Source: Candidatus Woykebacteria bacterium RBG_13_40_15 (lineage in GTDB: Bacteria; Patescibacteria; Microgenomatia; Woykebacterales; RBG-16-39-9b). Taken from it: a stretch of 64,000 bases of DNA. Under the pieces are notes generated by a model, which worked only from the letters and a program-made list of their open reading frames with translations, made no database searches and was not told the DNA's origin. The position numbers and the translations under genes are program-made. Where the stretch lies: NCBI GenBank assembly GCA_001816655.1, contig MHCP01000015.1, positions 8,827-72,826 of the forward strand, read 5' to 3'. Position 1 is the stretch's first letter, and each line of letters starts with the position of its first letter. This document shows, piece after piece, positions 48,267 to 55,588 of the stretch.

Positions 48267-49757
48267 ATGAAACTTCTGCCACAAACATTATTTAAATCAA
48301 TAAGGGTAAGGTTTGGTGTAATAATTGCAATTCTACTTCTTTTGGTTTTTGCGCTTTCTTCCGGTGTATTAATTATTCGTACTATAAATTCTCAAAATAA
48401 GACACTAATTACACAAGCCCGAGCTTTTTCTGAATTGTCCTCTCAACCAATTGGCGATACCTACTCACTTTATTACGGTTCGGGGTACCTAAAATTTACT
48501 GAGCTGATTGGGAAAATACTAGCTCTAAACCCTGATATAATCAAAGTACAAATAATTTCGGCAAACGGCGAAATTTTATTCGATTCCACCCAAGTTTCTG
48601 CCGATAAGCCTCCCGAAATCAAAAACGAGACAGACAAAGCGGTTATAGAGAAAGTTAAATTAAACGAGGAAAGTGAAATACCAGCCCGTACGGAAGGGTC
48701 AAAACCAACCCAAATAATCCAACCCTATTTTGAGGACTTTGGCGCCCACCCTTTTTCAATCCGTTACTTTATTTCTTATGATTCCGTAACCCAAAACATG
48801 GCAGCTATCATTACCACCTCAGCCCTGCTTTCGGCGGGGTTTCTTATTGGAGCAATTATTCTAATTTTTATTGTCGTTGGTCGGACTATTATTAATCCGA
48901 TGGAAACAGTAATCAAAGGGGCCCGTCTAATTCAGGGAGGCGATTTTTCGCACAACATTGAGGTTAAAAATAAGGATGAAATTGGGGATTTAGCAGCGGC
49001 AGTAAACCAAATGGCGCAAACACTAAAGAGGAATATTGAATCGCTCCGAGAACTTGATAAATTAAAGGACGAATTTGTCTTCTTAGCCTCTCATAATTTG
49101 AGAACGCCAATCACGGTTATAAAAGGCTACATTGGGCTACTTCAAAGAGATAAATCCCTCGGAGCAAAAGCTAAAAATAGGCTTGAAAAAATGCAAGCTA
49201 GTACAAAAGAGCTGCAACTACTCGCAGAATCATTGCTTAATTTAGCTTCCTTGGAGTATAAAGATAAGGAACTTTTAATATCGGACGTAGATCTGGTGGA
49301 GCTAGTTGAAGAAATAACTGAAGAGTTTGGTAAAGAAGTGGGTGAAAAAAGAATTAGTTATATTTTGGAATTCCCATCAACCCCGCCTTCCAAAATAGCA
49401 GCCGACAAAGAGAGAATAAAGCAGGCGTTGGGAAATTTAATTGATAACGCAATTAAATTTAATAGAGACGGGGGGAAGGTAATAATCAAACTAGAAGAAA
49501 AAGACAAAGATTTGATCCTCTCAATAGAAGATACTGGTGTTGGAATTTCTAAAGAAGAAAGTGAGCATATTTTTCAGAAGTTCCATCGAGCGACTAGCGT
49601 ACTCAATTATAACTACGAGGGTATTGGGGTGGGACTCTATATAACTAGGTTGATTATAGAAGCCCATCAAGGTAAAGTCTGGTTCGAATCTAAACTTGGA
49701 GAGGGAACCACGTTTTTTGTTAAGCTACCAGTTAAGGCAGAACACTCAGTGGGTTAA
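48267..49757 (+). CDS. Membrane sensor histidine kinase
   Basis: 496 residues. Two membrane helices (about 17-38 and 180-204) bracket an extracellular domain. A HAMP domain follows (205-262), then HisKA with H276 in FVFLASHNLRTPITVIKGYIGLL, and an HATPase domain with GNLIDNAIKFN, DTGVGISKEE and GIGVGLYIT. It autophosphorylates and signals to a response regulator; none lies in the window. Its end overlaps the convergent M23 gene by 26 bases. Confidence 0.93.
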   Translation: MKLLPQTLFKSIRVRFGVIIAILLLLVFALSSGVLIIRTINSQNKTLITQARAFSELSSQPIGDTYSLYYGSGYLKFTELIGKILALNPDIIKVQIISANGEILFDSTQVSADKPPEIKNETDKAVIEKVKLNEESEIPARTEGSKPTQIIQPYFEDFGAHPFSIRYFISYDSVTQNMAAIITTSALLSAGFLIGAIILIFIVVGRTIINPMETVIKGARLIQGGDFSHNIEVKNKDEIGDLAAAVNQMAQTLKRNIESLRELDKLKDEFVFLASHNLRTPITVIKGYIGLLQRDKSLGAKAKNRLEKMQASTKELQLLAESLLNLASLEYKDKELLISDVDLVELVEEITEEFGKEVGEKRISYILEFPSTPPSKIAADKERIKQALGNLIDNAIKFNRDGGKVIIKLEEKDKDLILSIEDTGVGISKEESEHIFQKFHRATSVLNYNYEGIGVGLYITRLIIEAHQGKVWFESKLGEGTTFFVKLPVKAEHSVG

Positions 49758-50448
49758 TGGCAAGACCATCTTTATAGACCTCAAAGTGGAGGTGAGGACC
49801 AGTAGTCACACCTGTATCTCCAATAAAACCAATTATTGCATCGCTACCTACGCTTTCCCCGACCCGAACATTAATTCCAGAAAGATGTGCATACTTGGAG
49901 TCAAAACCATTTACACTTTGAATAATAATAGTATTGCCAAAACCATGGCTGTTCCAACCAGCAAATACCACCTTTCCCTTGGCGAGAGGCTTTATGGGGG
50001 CACCGTGCGGGGCTGTGATATCTATACCCCGGTGGTAAGAAGAGAAGAGGCTCGTTATACCACCGCGAATGGGCCATGTAAAAATAGGGTGTTCTTTAGC
50101 AACTACTTGCGTAGATATAGTAAGCTTTTCTATTTTAGGCGTAACTGCAAGCTGGTTTCCAGCCACAACAGTGTCTGGCCTTTGATTAAAGCCAACAAGT
50201 AAAAATATTAACCCAAGTACTACGATTGTCCTAAAGGCAAATGTAGGAACAGCTTTTCTAAATGTTTGCCAAAGGAAAAGTACCTCGGTTAAAACACTCA
50301 AAGCGTCAATAATAATAGCTTCCGGGGTAAACCAGACGATATTGCCACGCAAGGCACCAGTTCCAGCAGCTGCGTGGGAGAATTGTACATTTCGCAGGGG
50401 CAGAGCGCGCCTTGTACCAAAAGGCACATAGGTGGTTCTGTTTAACAT
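49732..50448 (-). CDS. M23 (LytM) peptidase, membrane-anchored
   Basis: 238 residues from the ATG at 50448. A membrane helix at about 72-92 (TFAFRTIVVLGLIFLLVGF) is followed by an M23 domain with HRGIDITAPHGAPI, GFGNTIIIQSVNGFDSKYAHLS and GPHLHFEVY: all zinc-binding residues present. Cleaves peptidoglycan cross-links. The longer frame to 50553 runs into the promoter and terminator hairpin and is rejected. The ribosome-binding site GGCGGGG is paired in a leader hairpin, see the leader entries. Confidence 0.88.
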   Translation of the reverse strand: MLNRTTYVPFGTRRALPLRNVQFSHAAAGTGALRGNIVWFTPEAIIIDALSVLTEVLFLWQTFRKAVPTFAFRTIVVLGLIFLLVGFNQRPDTVVAGNQLAVTPKIEKLTISTQVVAKEHPIFTWPIRGGITSLFSSYHRGIDITAPHGAPIKPLAKGKVVFAGWNSHGFGNTIIIQSVNGFDSKYAHLSGINVRVGESVGSDAIIGFIGDTGVTTGPHLHFEVYKDGLAINPLSVLP

Positions 50449-50488
50449 AATCCCCGCCAGCAACTGCGTAGCTGTGGGCGGGGTAGAA
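50449..50488 (-). promoter_or_regulatory. Leader hairpin covering the M23 ribosome-binding site
   Basis: On the reverse strand CCCCGCC pairs perfectly with GGCGGGG, the presumed ribosome-binding site, which lies 3 bases before the ATG. An inner CAGC/GCTG stem strengthens it. It would limit translation unless opened. Confidence 0.5.
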
Positions 50489-50490
50489 AC

Positions 50491-50516
50491 AAAAAATCTC
50501 CCATATTTTTGGGAGA
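50491..50516 (-). terminator. Intrinsic terminator between promoter and M23 gene
   Basis: Reverse-strand TCTCCCA/TGGGAGA stem with a 6-base loop, followed by TTTTTTG. It begins about 10 bases after the -10 box, so most transcripts should end there unless read-through is allowed. Confidence 0.75.
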
Positions 50517-50524
50517 CGCGGCGT

Positions 50525-50553
50525 ATTCTAACAGAAAGGACAAGTAGTGTCAA
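50525..50553 (-). promoter_or_regulatory. M23 promoter
   Basis: Reverse-strand TTGACA (50548-50553) and TAGAAT (50525-50530) with a 17-base spacer. Same boxes and spacing as the promoter at 19769-19797. Confidence 0.75.
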
Positions 50554-50614
50554 GTTATAGGGGTGCGTAATTAGAGTTTTTGTAGGTTATATGATATACT
50601 TTGGCCTCGTATAA

Positions 50615-50688
50615 GGCGTGGTGGTCGAGTGGTTAGACACGGGTCTGCAAAACCTGTCACAGCGGTTCGAATCCGCTCCACGCCTCCA
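50615..50688 (+). tRNA. tRNA-Cys(GCA), CCA encoded
   Basis: Cloverleaf with acceptor GGCGTGG/CCACGCC, anticodon loop CUGCAAA giving GCA, and T arm GCGGTTCGAATCCGC. The discriminator U is followed by an encoded CCA. Standard 74 nt. Confidence 0.95.
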
Positions 50689-50718
50689 AAGCCCGGGCTA
50701 ATAAATATCCTCTAGTAA

Positions 50719-50747
50719 TTGACATAGTGTTATTTTTCTGGTATAAT
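50719..50747 (+). promoter_or_regulatory. Consensus promoter of the 51-kb orphan genes
   Basis: TTGACA (50719-50724) and TATAAT (50742-50747), both perfect, with a 17-base spacer. It is 300 bases upstream of the first gene. Confidence 0.85.
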
Positions 50748-50753
50748 ACAACT

Positions 50754-51048
50754 TGTTCTTTGAAATATTAGAAAAGTTACAGGTCTCGAAAGGCATCTAG
50801 TAACTGGTAATAATTGTATTTGTAACTGTCACTGTTAAAAACCTTGAAGTAAATGCACATTAAAACCAGTTACCAGGTGCCTTTATTGTGCCGCGGAGCT
50901 TTATGCGAAGTGGCATTGGTACCAGTACCTTGAAAATTACTCCTTACAAACTCTCCTTCACTTGGGCTCGCTCATATTGTTCTTAAATTTATTTTGAGAA
51001 CAGTTAGAGCGGCTTGCTCAAGCATTACAATACGAAGGAGGTTGTGAC
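50754..51048 (+). promoter_or_regulatory. Long structured 5' leader
   Basis: The leader holds a 19-bp stem with two mismatches or G-U pairs: arms 50790-50808 and 50865-50883, loop 56 bases. A small stem TGCC/GGCA, a GTTCT/AGAAC-type hairpin (50978-51002) and a GAGC-based pairing before the start follow. A 27-codon ORF (50903-50986, MRSGIGTSTL...) with GGAG upstream lies inside. The gene start has AAGGAGGTTGTGAC. The layout suggests a riboregulator or an independent ncRNA. Confidence 0.55.
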
Positions 51049-51489
51049 GTGACAGCCCGTCTAGTCAAAGGCGTGTACGGTACGTATCTGGCCCCTTTTG
51101 AAGGCCCCTTCGGCCTTCGCTATGGGCAACGCAGGAAGTGGTACATCCACAACAATGCTGGGTGGTACAATTCTGAAGGCGAGAAGTTAGGATGGGGCGA
51201 TCTCAACATTGAGGATATTCAACGAATCGCTTCGGAGCTCCTGCCCGGCGAGGTGTTCATCATCCTCAGTGAGCAGGACACTTCCTGGCAGCACGACCGA
51301 ATGGATGCTCCCGGGATCGAGTACTGTGCTTTCAAATGCCACTGTATTATCCTTCCAGGGAAGGTATACAAGGTGGTGGGGCATGAATACGAAACCGCGG
51401 ACGAGGACGTGGAGGATCAAGGGCTCGCCGTAACCCTAGTTTCTCGCTCTCGTGCAAGGGAGCTTCTCAGCCAGCCTACCAACGCCTAG
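51049..51489 (+). CDS. Orphan GC-rich protein
   Basis: 146 residues from a GTG, decided by GAAGGAGG at ideal spacing. Soluble, no recognised domain. It contains GQRRKWYIHNNAGWYNSEGEKLGWGDLNIEDIQRIASEL, then a cysteine cluster YCAFKCHCII and VYKVVGHEYETADEDVEDQGLAVTLV. The beta-rich middle and acid stretch could suit a small binding domain. Codon use is GC-shifted. It heads a cluster with a 17-codon ORF and a second orphan, all with strong ribosome-binding sites. Confidence 0.7.
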   Translation: MTARLVKGVYGTYLAPFEGPFGLRYGQRRKWYIHNNAGWYNSEGEKLGWGDLNIEDIQRIASELLPGEVFIILSEQDTSWQHDRMDAPGIEYCAFKCHCIILPGKVYKVVGHEYETADEDVEDQGLAVTLVSRSRARELLSQPTNA

Positions 51490-51509
51490 ACAACAGCAAG
51501 GAGTAAGCG

Positions 51510-51563
51510 ATGTGTAGTCCAAATCAAGCAGCGATGTTTGAAGAGGCACAAGTACCATCGTAA
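51510..51563 (+). CDS. Candidate 17-residue small protein
   Basis: ATG at 51510 with AAGGAGTAAGCG at good spacing opens MCSPNQAAMFEEAQVPS and stops at TAA. It lies between two orphan genes of the same strand and codon style. The peptide is acidic with one Cys. Support is the ribosome-binding site and context only. Confidence 0.4.
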   Translation: MCSPNQAAMFEEAQVPS

Positions 51564-51603
51564 ACTTCTTAAGGAAATCATGGTTCGATAAACTCACCAC
51601 AAG

Positions 51604-52311
51604 TTGGTTTTCTTAGGAGAGATCATGAACAACGTGAGTTCGTGGTCTGTAGTCAAGGAGGGAGAGATGAGTACCTTAGAAGCGCAGTTAATGGACGCTA
51701 CCTTCGATTGGCGTCACCGCATACTACACCACCGTGATGGAACGTGCGGCGCCTCGGCGCGTGACCTGGAGACCGGCTCGCTTTATTGCCCTGCCGAGGC
51801 GTCCAGGGCACCGCCTGATCGGATCATCAAGGAGGCGGGCAGGGAGTACACAGAGCCACTCCCTTGCCTCACCAGAATCCTCGTTCGGCTCGCTCGTTTA
51901 GATGCCGAAGCGAGGATATTTGCCACCGGCTTCCTCAGCTTCTGCGAGAATGCCGGAGTTCCCAAGGTCGCAGCGGAGGCTATCTGGGAAGCCGCAGTTC
52001 AGCAGACCGAGGATTATCTTGCTAGGTCAAAGAGCCTCGACGAGCTTAACGCCGAGTAAGATCGTCCGTCTTCCTAGCGATTACGGACACGGCTACGGTT
52101 TGGCGGTTTCGGCAAAGGCATTGCCTTGTCTCTTCCGCCATGTCGTGACGAACGGCAAAAACAAAAAGTTGGTCAGGCAAAACCGTTCTACCTGGCCGTA
52201 AAAACAACGGTGCGAAGGCCTCTTGAGGCATGCGTGGGAAGGAGCAGACATATGCAATGTTTGTTTCCTTCCCTTCCCTGAGCAAATCAAGAAATTGGTT
52301 TTCTTAGGAGG
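51604..52311. repeat. Direct repeat TTGGTTTTCTTAGGAG
   Basis: The 16-base sequence TTGGTTTTCTTAGGAG occurs at 51604-51619, where it supplies the ribosome-binding site of the orphan gene, and again at 52297-52312 ahead of a terminator with no gene behind it. The second copy may mark a deleted gene. Only the two ends are the repeat; the span between is unique. Confidence 0.6.
51625..52059 (+). CDS. Orphan GC-rich protein, helical
   Basis: About 144 residues, mostly helical and soluble. It includes LEAQLMDATFDWRHRILHHRDGTCGASARDLETGS and a C-terminal helix pair (LARLDAEARIFATGFLSFCENAGVPKVAAEAIWEAA). No family is recognised. The start is ATG 51625 (TTAGGAG upstream) or ATG 51667 (AAGGAGGGAG upstream); both are good, the second would give 130 residues. 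Same GC-shifted style as the gene before. Confidence 0.65.
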   Translation: MNNVSSWSVVKEGEMSTLEAQLMDATFDWRHRILHHRDGTCGASARDLETGSLYCPAEASRAPPDRIIKEAGREYTEPLPCLTRILVRLARLDAEARIFATGFLSFCENAGVPKVAAEAIWEAAVQQTEDYLARSKSLDELNAE

Positions 52312-52424
52312 AGACGCGACCTGAAAGGGTCGTTTTTCTTTTCCGAGGAGTTTGCAAGGCCCGTCCTTGCAGCTTCGACACAACCATTTCCCATTTTAAT
52401 TCTTTGTGTTAAAATTACTCCGCC
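52060..52424. other. Gene-free stretch before hicBA
   Basis: 365 bases. I see no conserved ORF. It holds several short hairpins (for example AAGGCCTC/GAGGC near 52215-52230), the second TTGGTTTTCTTAGGAG copy and a terminator at 52318-52338. Composition shifts from GC-rich to AT-rich near 52380, marking the end of the orphan island. Confidence 0.5.
52318..52338 (+). terminator. Intrinsic terminator
   Basis: Stem CGACC/GGTCG with loop TGAAAG, followed by TTTTTCTTTT. It closes the 51-kb orphan transcription unit. Confidence 0.8.
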
Positions 52425-52673
52425 ATGGAAAAAGTCCAAAAGATCAAGGTTTTAAAATACACCGCCATTTTTGAACCAGATAAAGAAACTGGCGGTTACA
52501 CTGTAACTATCCCAGCGTTACCTGGCTGTATTTCCGAGGGCGATACTTTTGAAGAGGCGTTAAAAAATATTAAAGAAGCAGCTGAGCTTTACCTGGAAGT
52601 TTTGAAAGAAGAGAAAGAGGAAATACCAGTCGAAGAAAACCCCGTCGTGGCGCCAATTGAAGTTAGAGTATGA
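52425..52673 (+). CDS. hicB: HicB-family antitoxin
   Basis: 82 residues with the HicB fold: YTAIFEPDKETGGYTVTIPALPGCISEGDTFEEALKNIKEAAELYLEVL. No C-terminal DNA-binding helix-turn-helix or RHH domain is seen; it ends in a short Pro/Val tail. It neutralises HicA. The stop overlaps the hicA start by 4 bases. Antitoxin-first order. Confidence 0.92.
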   Translation: MEKVQKIKVLKYTAIFEPDKETGGYTVTIPALPGCISEGDTFEEALKNIKEAAELYLEVLKEEKEEIPVEENPVVAPIEVRV

Positions 52674-52888
52674 CCAAACTCCCTGCTGTAAAACCAAAGG
52701 AACTAGAAAGGGTTTTATTAAAAGCCGGTTTTAAATTTGTCCGTCAAAAGGGAAGCCACAGAATGTACGTCAGAGGAATTTATAAGGTTGTCGTTCCCTA
52801 CCACAACAAAGATCTAAAGAGTGGCACCCTGAGAAATATCCTTAAGCAAGCCAACCTTCCTCCGACACAATTATCCAAAATTCTTTAG
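52670..52888 (+). CDS. hicA: HicA-family mRNA interferase toxin
   Basis: 72 residues, dsRBD-like HicA fold: KPKELERVLLKAGFKFVRQKGSHRMYVRGIYKVVVPYHNKDLKSGTLRNILKQA, with the catalytic His in GSHRMY. It cleaves mRNA when free of HicB. Overlap with hicB means coupled translation. Its stop overlaps the convergent PEGA gene by 4 bases. Confidence 0.93.
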   Translation: MTKLPAVKPKELERVLLKAGFKFVRQKGSHRMYVRGIYKVVVPYHNKDLKSGTLRNILKQANLPPTQLSKIL

Positions 52889-53976
52889 AGTTTTTTGGCG
52901 TATTGGGAGGAGATCCAACCTTCTTTTGCGGCCTTTATTTTATACCAGCCAGAAGTATCCTCTAGCAGTTTATATTTTTCCCCGGGGGAGACTTGGCCAA
53001 TTATTGCATAAGCGGTCCCCGGCCCATTTCGGACATTCAATATTCCGGTTGGTGTTTGGAGTATTTCAACACTAGACGTTGTTGCGGTTGTTTCGGCCGG
53101 TTGATAATTTTTTGCTAGATTTTCGAAAGCTTTCTTTGCTGCTCCTGTAGTTTCTTGTCCATCTGCTTTTAAAAAGCCGATTGTAGAGGCTTTGGCGGCC
53201 TTAATCTTAGCCTCGGATTTTTTATTCTGAAAGTAGGTTTTACCGTTTTGATCAATTAGCGCGTCAAACCCCATTTGTTTAGTTTTAGCATAGAAAAATA
53301 CTCCTTCCGCCCAAATCTCAGGTTTGTCAATTAAGGAGGTGTGACTTGCTGATATTGCGATTTCGTAGGAATTAATTTGCCCCTCTTGCAATTTTGCTAT
53401 CTCAGAAAAAGGATTTTCCGACAAAAATACTTCGACTATCAATCTAGAACCAGATTCGATATTGATTTCCATCTCTCTAGTGTAAAAACCACTTTTTCCA
53501 ACCCTCAACTTATGAATACCCCGGTTTGGGTCTATTGATACCGCCCCACGCCCCACAAGTTCTCCGTCAAGCCAAATGTCGGATTTAGCCGACGTCGTAA
53601 TTATGGAAAGACCACCCCCTGCCTGGAAGGAACGAACGTCTCCCGCAGAAAAAGCCCCATTCGGTCCAAAATCGAAGTTTATTGCGGTAATATTTTGGGC
53701 CGTCAAGCTGATCTTTTTTGAAAAAACCACCTTTTTATTATCAAGGCTAGATATTTCACTTTCCAGCCGTAGAGTATGGCTCCCCACTCGCAAATTTTTC
53801 TTGAGAAGTGGGGTAGTACCGATCAATTTTTCATCCAGAAAAACCTTGCTAGTAAAGTTTGGTGTTTCCACCTTCAATATCGAATTGGAGCTTTTGAAAA
53901 ATTGAAAAGCCAGCCCAAAGATAATAATTAGGATTATTATTGCGATTAGTGAAAGAAGGATCTTTAGAAACCTCAT
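52885..53976 (-). CDS. PEGA-domain and SH3-domain envelope protein
   Basis: 363 residues from the ATG at 53976. A membrane anchor is at 5-25. PEGA-type repeats follow (SKVFLDEKLIGTTPLLKKNLRVGSHTLRLES and SDIWLDGELVGRGAVSIDPNRGIHKLRVGKSGFY), then a helical middle. The C-terminal bacterial SH3 domain reads GILNVRNGPGTAYAIIGQVSPGEKYKLLEDTSGWYKI. PEGA and SH3b domains occur in surface and wall-binding proteins. The 14-residue extension to a further ATG is not membrane-typical and is left out. Confidence 0.85.
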   Translation of the reverse strand: MRFLKILLSLIAIIILIIIFGLAFQFFKSSNSILKVETPNFTSKVFLDEKLIGTTPLLKKNLRVGSHTLRLESEISSLDNKKVVFSKKISLTAQNITAINFDFGPNGAFSAGDVRSFQAGGGLSIITTSAKSDIWLDGELVGRGAVSIDPNRGIHKLRVGKSGFYTREMEINIESGSRLIVEVFLSENPFSEIAKLQEGQINSYEIAISASHTSLIDKPEIWAEGVFFYAKTKQMGFDALIDQNGKTYFQNKKSEAKIKAAKASTIGFLKADGQETTGAAKKAFENLAKNYQPAETTATTSSVEILQTPTGILNVRNGPGTAYAIIGQVSPGEKYKLLEDTSGWYKIKAAKEGWISSQYAKKL

Positions 53977-54066
53977 AAAGCATCTATAAAAATAACACAA
54001 AGAAAACGCTTTACACAATAATTTTTAATTCTTGCAGAGTTCTTGCAGCTAGTGTTAAATTGTAGT

Positions 54067-54588
54067 GTGAGACAATTTTCTGCCATAAAACTAGCGGACG
54101 AACTCATCCTTCCTCTTGTAATTATTGTAATGACTAGGTACTTGAGCGTTTTTTTGGCGGCTTTACTGGCCCCATTAAATTTCTCAATTGGAGTTTCTAG
54201 CAGCTTTCACACCCTCTTATTTTTGAGTTTTTCTGACAAAAACCAAGCGGTATTAGCTAATTTTATTTCGTGGATGGCTGTTGCTACGGTTTTGGCAATG
54301 TATTTTGGCTTTGTCCTTTTTCGGGGCCTCCATACTGCCTCGGAGCAGCTACATCCCAAATATGCGCAGGACCTTCACAAGAGAAATCTTGATTTTCTGG
54401 TTATTGACCAAAATGAGACAAGGCATCAAACAATCGGTTGGCTAGCAATCGTGGTGTTGGTATCCTGCCTTATGCTGTATGATTTTTTAAGTGTAGGATT
54501 GCCGGCTTTTTCCTTGGGCTACTTCCTTGGGTTAGCAGCCTTGCTAATAGGGATTTCTTATCCGGTCTTTTACAGAGGCAAAAATTGA
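54067..54588 (+). CDS. Polytopic membrane protein, function unknown
   Basis: About 173 residues with four membrane segments (LILPLVIIVMTRYLSVFLAALLA; FISWMAVATVLAMYFGFVLF; TIGWLAIVVLVSCLMLYDFL; FSLGYFLGLAALLIGISYPVF). I chose the GTG at 54067; an upstream TTG (54043) is possible. No ribosome-binding site is seen for either. Not recognised. It lies alone between convergent and divergent neighbours. Confidence 0.55.
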   Translation: MRQFSAIKLADELILPLVIIVMTRYLSVFLAALLAPLNFSIGVSSSFHTLLFLSFSDKNQAVLANFISWMAVATVLAMYFGFVLFRGLHTASEQLHPKYAQDLHKRNLDFLVIDQNETRHQTIGWLAIVVLVSCLMLYDFLSVGLPAFSLGYFLGLAALLIGISYPVFYRGKN

Positions 54589-54658
54589 AGCCCCGTAGGC
54601 TAAAAGGTAACGGAGTTGTCTTTAAGTTTTCCAAACGCTCTGCTTGTCACGGGGCGGA

Positions 54659-55588
54659 TTAAATGTTGGATGCGTAGAGGAAAAAGATAACAGAAAAAAA
54701 CCAAAGAAAAACTGTAAAGAAAAGAGGTTTGTCCGAGATCAAAATTTTTTCAGGAGATTCCCCCTCACTTTTTTCAAAAATGAGATACAAATAACGAAAA
54801 ACCCCGTAGGCTACGATGGGTATAGTTGCCATCAAAAGTTTTGATGAGGAGAGGGTTTGTGGTAAGACGCTCGCATAAAAGACATTCCCACCAATCTCAG
54901 GGGAATTAAAAGTAAATAAGCTATATGTAATCAAAATTGCCGTTGCCATCATAAAAACTAACCCGTCTAAAAGCTGCTGGGGGTAAAACAAAAGTGTTTT
55001 TCGGTGCTGACCCCCCTGTTGCTTTGTAAGAAGGGTAAATTCGCTTCTTCTTTTGCCCACACTAAGAAAAAGAGCGAACATCATAGTTGTTATAATAAGC
55101 CAAGATGAAAGAGGTGTAAGGACCACAATAGAGCCAGCAAAAATCCGTAGCATAAAAGTAAAGGAAATTGCGATAACATCCAAAATAATAATTTCTTTGA
55201 GTATAAATGTGTAAAAAAGCTGAATTACCAAGTAGATTGCGATTAGGGGTACAAGATATGGAGAAATAAAAGTTGAGGAAATCAGAGCAACTGATGCTAG
55301 AAATAATGCAACAATTGCAGCTGTTCTGACAGATAGGTTGCCGGCGGCTATTGGACGATCTTTTTTTGAAAAGTGAAGTTTATCCCTGTTCCTATCAGCA
55401 ATATCATTTATTAGGTACATTGAAGAAGAAGCGGCACAGAAAATTAGAAAGGTATAAAAAACAGGAGTAAATTTACTTAATATAAAAAGCTCCTTGGAGA
55501 AAAGAATCGCTGCAAAAACAACTAAGTTTTTAATCCACTGCCTGGGTCTTAAAGAGACAAAGACTTCTAATGTTAAATCTTTAAACAT
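54659..55588 (-). CDS. UbiA-family prenyltransferase, decaprenyl-phosphate phosphoribosyltransferase-like
   Basis: 309 residues with about nine membrane helices. The metal/prenyl-diphosphate motif is NDIADRNRDKLHFSKKDRPIAAG near residue 61. The start RPRQWIKNLVVFAAILFSKEL is typical of the DPPR-synthase branch, which transfers phosphoribose to a polyprenyl phosphate. It overlaps the upstream WecA-like gene by 8 bases, suggesting a joint role in lipid-linked glycan synthesis. Confidence 0.85.
   Translation of the reverse strand: MFKDLTLEVFVSLRPRQWIKNLVVFAAILFSKELFILSKFTPVFYTFLIFCAASSSMYLINDIADRNRDKLHFSKKDRPIAAGNLSVRTAAIVALFLASVALISSTFISPYLVPLIAIYLVIQLFYTFILKEIIILDVIAISFTFMLRIFAGSIVVLTPLSSWLIITTMMFALFLSVGKRRSEFTLLTKQQGGQHRKTLLFYPQQLLDGLVFMMATAILITYSLFTFNSPEIGGNVFYASVLPQTLSSSKLLMATIPIVAYGVFRYLYLIFEKSEGESPEKILISDKPLFFTVFLWFFSVIFFLYASNI

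Noticed and set aside
50449..50553. N-terminal extension of the M23 peptidase to 50553
   Set aside because: The segment contains a consensus promoter and an intrinsic terminator, and the extension has no family similarity.
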